Of a stretch of DNA of 64,000 bases, positions 62,249 to 64,000 are shown in pieces. The notes below the pieces were generated by a model. That model ran no database searches. It had not been told where the DNA came from and worked only from the letters and a program-made list of their open reading frames with translations. The position numbers were made by a program, and so were the translations under genes. The stretch spans positions 1-64,000 of the forward strand of contig CALODP010000019.1 in assembly GCA_942492055.1 (NCBI GenBank), given 5' to 3'. Within the stretch, counting starts at the first letter, position 1, and each line of letters begins with the position of its first letter. The DNA is from CALODP01 sp942492055 (lineage in GTDB: Bacteria > Bacteroidota > Ignavibacteria > Ignavibacteriales > Melioribacteraceae).

Positions 62249-63393
62249 TATTTCCCTTTTAATAATTCACGAGCGATAACTAATTTTTGTACTTCCGAAG
62301 TACCCTCGTAAATTTCGGTAATTTTTGCGTCTCTTAAAAATCTTTCTACCAAATATTCTCTTACATATCCGTATCCGCCGTGAATTTGTATAGCTTCAAG
62401 GGCACATTCCACCGCAATCTTGGAAGAATAAAGCTTTGCCATCGCGGCTTCTTTGATGTAAACCTCTCCGGCGTCCTTCTTGGCGGCGGCCGATAAAGTG
62501 AGTAACTTAGCGGCATCGATCTTTACTTTCATATCCGCCAGCTTAAATTGAATGGCCTGGTGATTGATTATTTCTGTGCCGAATGCCTTTCTCTCCTTAG
62601 CGTATTTTAAGGAGGCGTCGAAACTGGCTTCAGCAATTCCTATAGCCTGCGAAGCTATCCCTATTCTCCCCCCGTTCAATGTGTTCATAGCGAAATTGAA
62701 TCCCCGGCCAATCTCCCCTACAATATTCTTCCTGGAAACAACGCAACTTTCGAATAGTAGGGAACACGTATCGGAACTCTTTATCCCCAGCTTATCCTCA
62801 AGCTTGCCGGTTTCAACACCTGGATAATCCTTCTCAACTATAAAGGCCGTTATCCCCTTGTGCTTCAAGGCCTTGTCGGTCTGAGCCATTACAAGATAAA
62901 TATCTGCCGACTTACCGTTGGTAGTCCAATTCTTCAATCCGTTGATTACCCACGCATCCCCTTCTTTCTCTGCTATTGTCTGCTGCTGCGTAGCGTCACT
63001 TCCCGCTTCCGGTTCGGAGAGAGCAAAAGCACCTAGCTTGTGCCCGCCGGCCAGAGGCCTGAGGTACTTCTCCTTCTGATGCTCATTTCCATACTTTTCC
63101 AACCCGTAGCATACCAGTGAATTATTGACTGACATTATAACCCCGACACTGGCATCGATCTTTGAGATTTCTATCATGGCTAGAACATAGCTTATGGTAT
63201 CGAGCCCGGCACCACCGTATTCCGGCGACACCATCATCCCCATAAAACCAAGCTCCCCCATTTTCCGAATTATCTCACCGGGGAATTCGCTATTCTTGTC
63301 ACGCTCCACAGCCGTGGGAGCTATTTCGTTTCGGGCGAAGTCTCGCGCCGTCTGTTGAATCATCAATTGCTCTTCGGTAAAACTGAAATTCAT
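62248..63393 (-). CDS. Acyl-CoA dehydrogenase
   Basis: A 381-residue FAD enzyme of the short/medium-chain type. It has FALSEPEAGSDA at the flavin site, WVINGLKNWTTNG, QAIQFKLADMKVKIDAAK, and the catalytic Glu in ITEIYEGTSEVQKLVIAREL. It is the first gene of the run to the TPR genes. Confidence 0.95.
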   Translation of the reverse strand: MNFSFTEEQLMIQQTARDFARNEIAPTAVERDKNSEFPGEIIRKMGELGFMGMMVSPEYGGAGLDTISYVLAMIEISKIDASVGVIMSVNNSLVCYGLEKYGNEHQKEKYLRPLAGGHKLGAFALSEPEAGSDATQQQTIAEKEGDAWVINGLKNWTTNGKSADIYLVMAQTDKALKHKGITAFIVEKDYPGVETGKLEDKLGIKSSDTCSLLFESCVVSRKNIVGEIGRGFNFAMNTLNGGRIGIASQAIGIAEASFDASLKYAKERKAFGTEIINHQAIQFKLADMKVKIDAAKLLTLSAAAKKDAGEVYIKEAAMAKLYSSKIAVECALEAIQIHGGYGYVREYLVERFLRDAKITEIYEGTSEVQKLVIARELLKGK

Positions 63394-63514
63394 TTTGATA
63401 CCTCCGAATTATTATTATCGATTCCATACCATCAGCAACTAATAATCCTCCCGGAAAGTTCATCCGTAATTTTGCCCGAATAATTTTCCCAAGCCTTTAG
63501 TATATTTCGGGGTT
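63394..63514. promoter_or_regulatory. Divergent region acyl-CoA dehydrogenase / rlmN
   Basis: 121 bp that must hold both promoters. No clear boxes were seen. Confidence 0.35.
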
Positions 63515-64000
63515 ATGAAAATGAAAAATGATAAAATAGAATTAAACGGGATGACTCCAGAGATGATGAAGGAATATTTCCTTTCTATCGGCGAGAAGAA
63601 ATTCCGTGGTGAGCAAGTCTTTAACTGGATATACAACCATCTGGCTTTGGACTTCGACGAAATGCTGAATATTTCGAAAGGATTGCGGCAAAAGCTAAGT
63701 GATGGATGCGAGATTCATTCCCTCACGTTGGATAAAATTCAAAACTCGGTTTCCGGCACAAAGAAATATCTTCTTACCACCAAAGACGATAAGAAGATAG
63801 AGTCGGTTATAATTCCCGATAAAGATAGAAATACCCTTTGTATTTCTACGCAGGTAGGTTGCCCGCTCGATTGCAAATTTTGCGCTACCGGTCAACTTGG
63901 CTTCCGACGGAATCTTACAACCGGTGAGATAGTTGATCAATATCTTTTTGCGGCAAAGGATTGCGGCAAAGAGAGTGTTAAGAATATTGTTTATATGGGG
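63515..64000 (+). CDS. rlmN: 23S rRNA / tRNA adenine C2-methyltransferase RlmN (3' end outside window)
   Basis: A radical-SAM enzyme that methylates A2503 of 23S rRNA and A37 of some tRNAs. 162 codons are visible from an ATG at 63515 (a second ATG at 63521 is possible, with GGGG 8 nt before it). The N-terminal accessory domain shows GEKKFRGEQVFNWIYNHLA. The cluster motif CPLDCKFC follows STQVG, then ATGQLGFRRNLTTGEIVDQ. The C-terminal half lies beyond the edge. Confidence 0.95.
   Translation, partial: MKMKNDKIELNGMTPEMMKEYFLSIGEKKFRGEQVFNWIYNHLALDFDEMLNISKGLRQKLSDGCEIHSLTLDKIQNSVSGTKKYLLTTKDDKKIESVIIPDKDRNTLCISTQVGCPLDCKFCATGQLGFRRNLTTGEIVDQYLFAAKDCGKESVKNIVYMG

Overview
The window looks like chromosome of a Gram-negative, AT-rich bacterium from the Bacteroidota-Chlorobiota-Ignavibacteriota side of the tree. 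The evidence is: a type IX secretion (T9SS) sorting domain with the NYPNPFNP signature at the left edge; signal peptides ending in FGQ/FAQ; lipid A genes lpxB and lpxK; pyruvate phosphate dikinase; PlsY/GpsA glycerolipid synthesis; and many tightly packed minus-strand housekeeping genes. This assignment is an inference from gene content, not from a search.

Layout. 1-4470: the 5' 1,490 codons of a very large secreted HExxH protein with a C-terminal T9SS signal, running off the left edge. 4599-8513: three tandem mosaic lipoprotein paralogues. 8864-9099: a solo left end of an IS21-like element. 9188-9796: a 21-bp tandem array. 10107-35687: core genes, namely nadK, GNAT, recG, gpsA, plsY, ispD, queA, ppdK, lpxK, an acyltransferase, lpxB, a HAD phosphatase, smc, a GH2-like/membrane fusion, tpiA, nfu and mrp, followed by a plus-strand iron cluster (membrane DtxR-FeoA-FeoA fusion plus FeoB split into two proteins). 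35751-36330: a ParE/Phd toxin-antitoxin pair. 36467-38341: a DUF4139 protein. 38711-41409: a second 21-bp array with an intact IS21-family element inserted in its last unit. 41733-42844: a frameshifted relative-in-style of the lipoproteins.

43030-50122 is one long minus-strand gene run (era, EamA, acyP, ispF, DedA, lnt, ltaE, thioesterase, a motif-I-degenerate exonuclease) ending at a strong terminator. 50218-51813 is an ECF sigma/anti-sigma pair divergent from a small membrane protein, with three matching promoter-like motifs between them. 51856-55914 is a redox-flavoured run (MBL hydrolase, Rieske, queG, DHH-like protein, trxB). 56112-63393 holds ferredoxin, TPM/LemA, UPF0210 with an ACT protein, two TPR-plus-hydrophobic proteins, an exported YidD-domain protein, DUF2442 and an acyl-CoA dehydrogenase. 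rlmN enters at the right edge.

The least ordinary parts are: the two related 21-bp arrays, each flanked by the same end of an IS21-type element; the cassette-like mosaicism of the lipoproteins; the membrane-anchored regulator fused to two FeoA domains upstream of a split FeoB; the GH2-like/YIP1-like fusion; and the exported YidD module. No tRNA, rRNA or CRISPR array was recognised.
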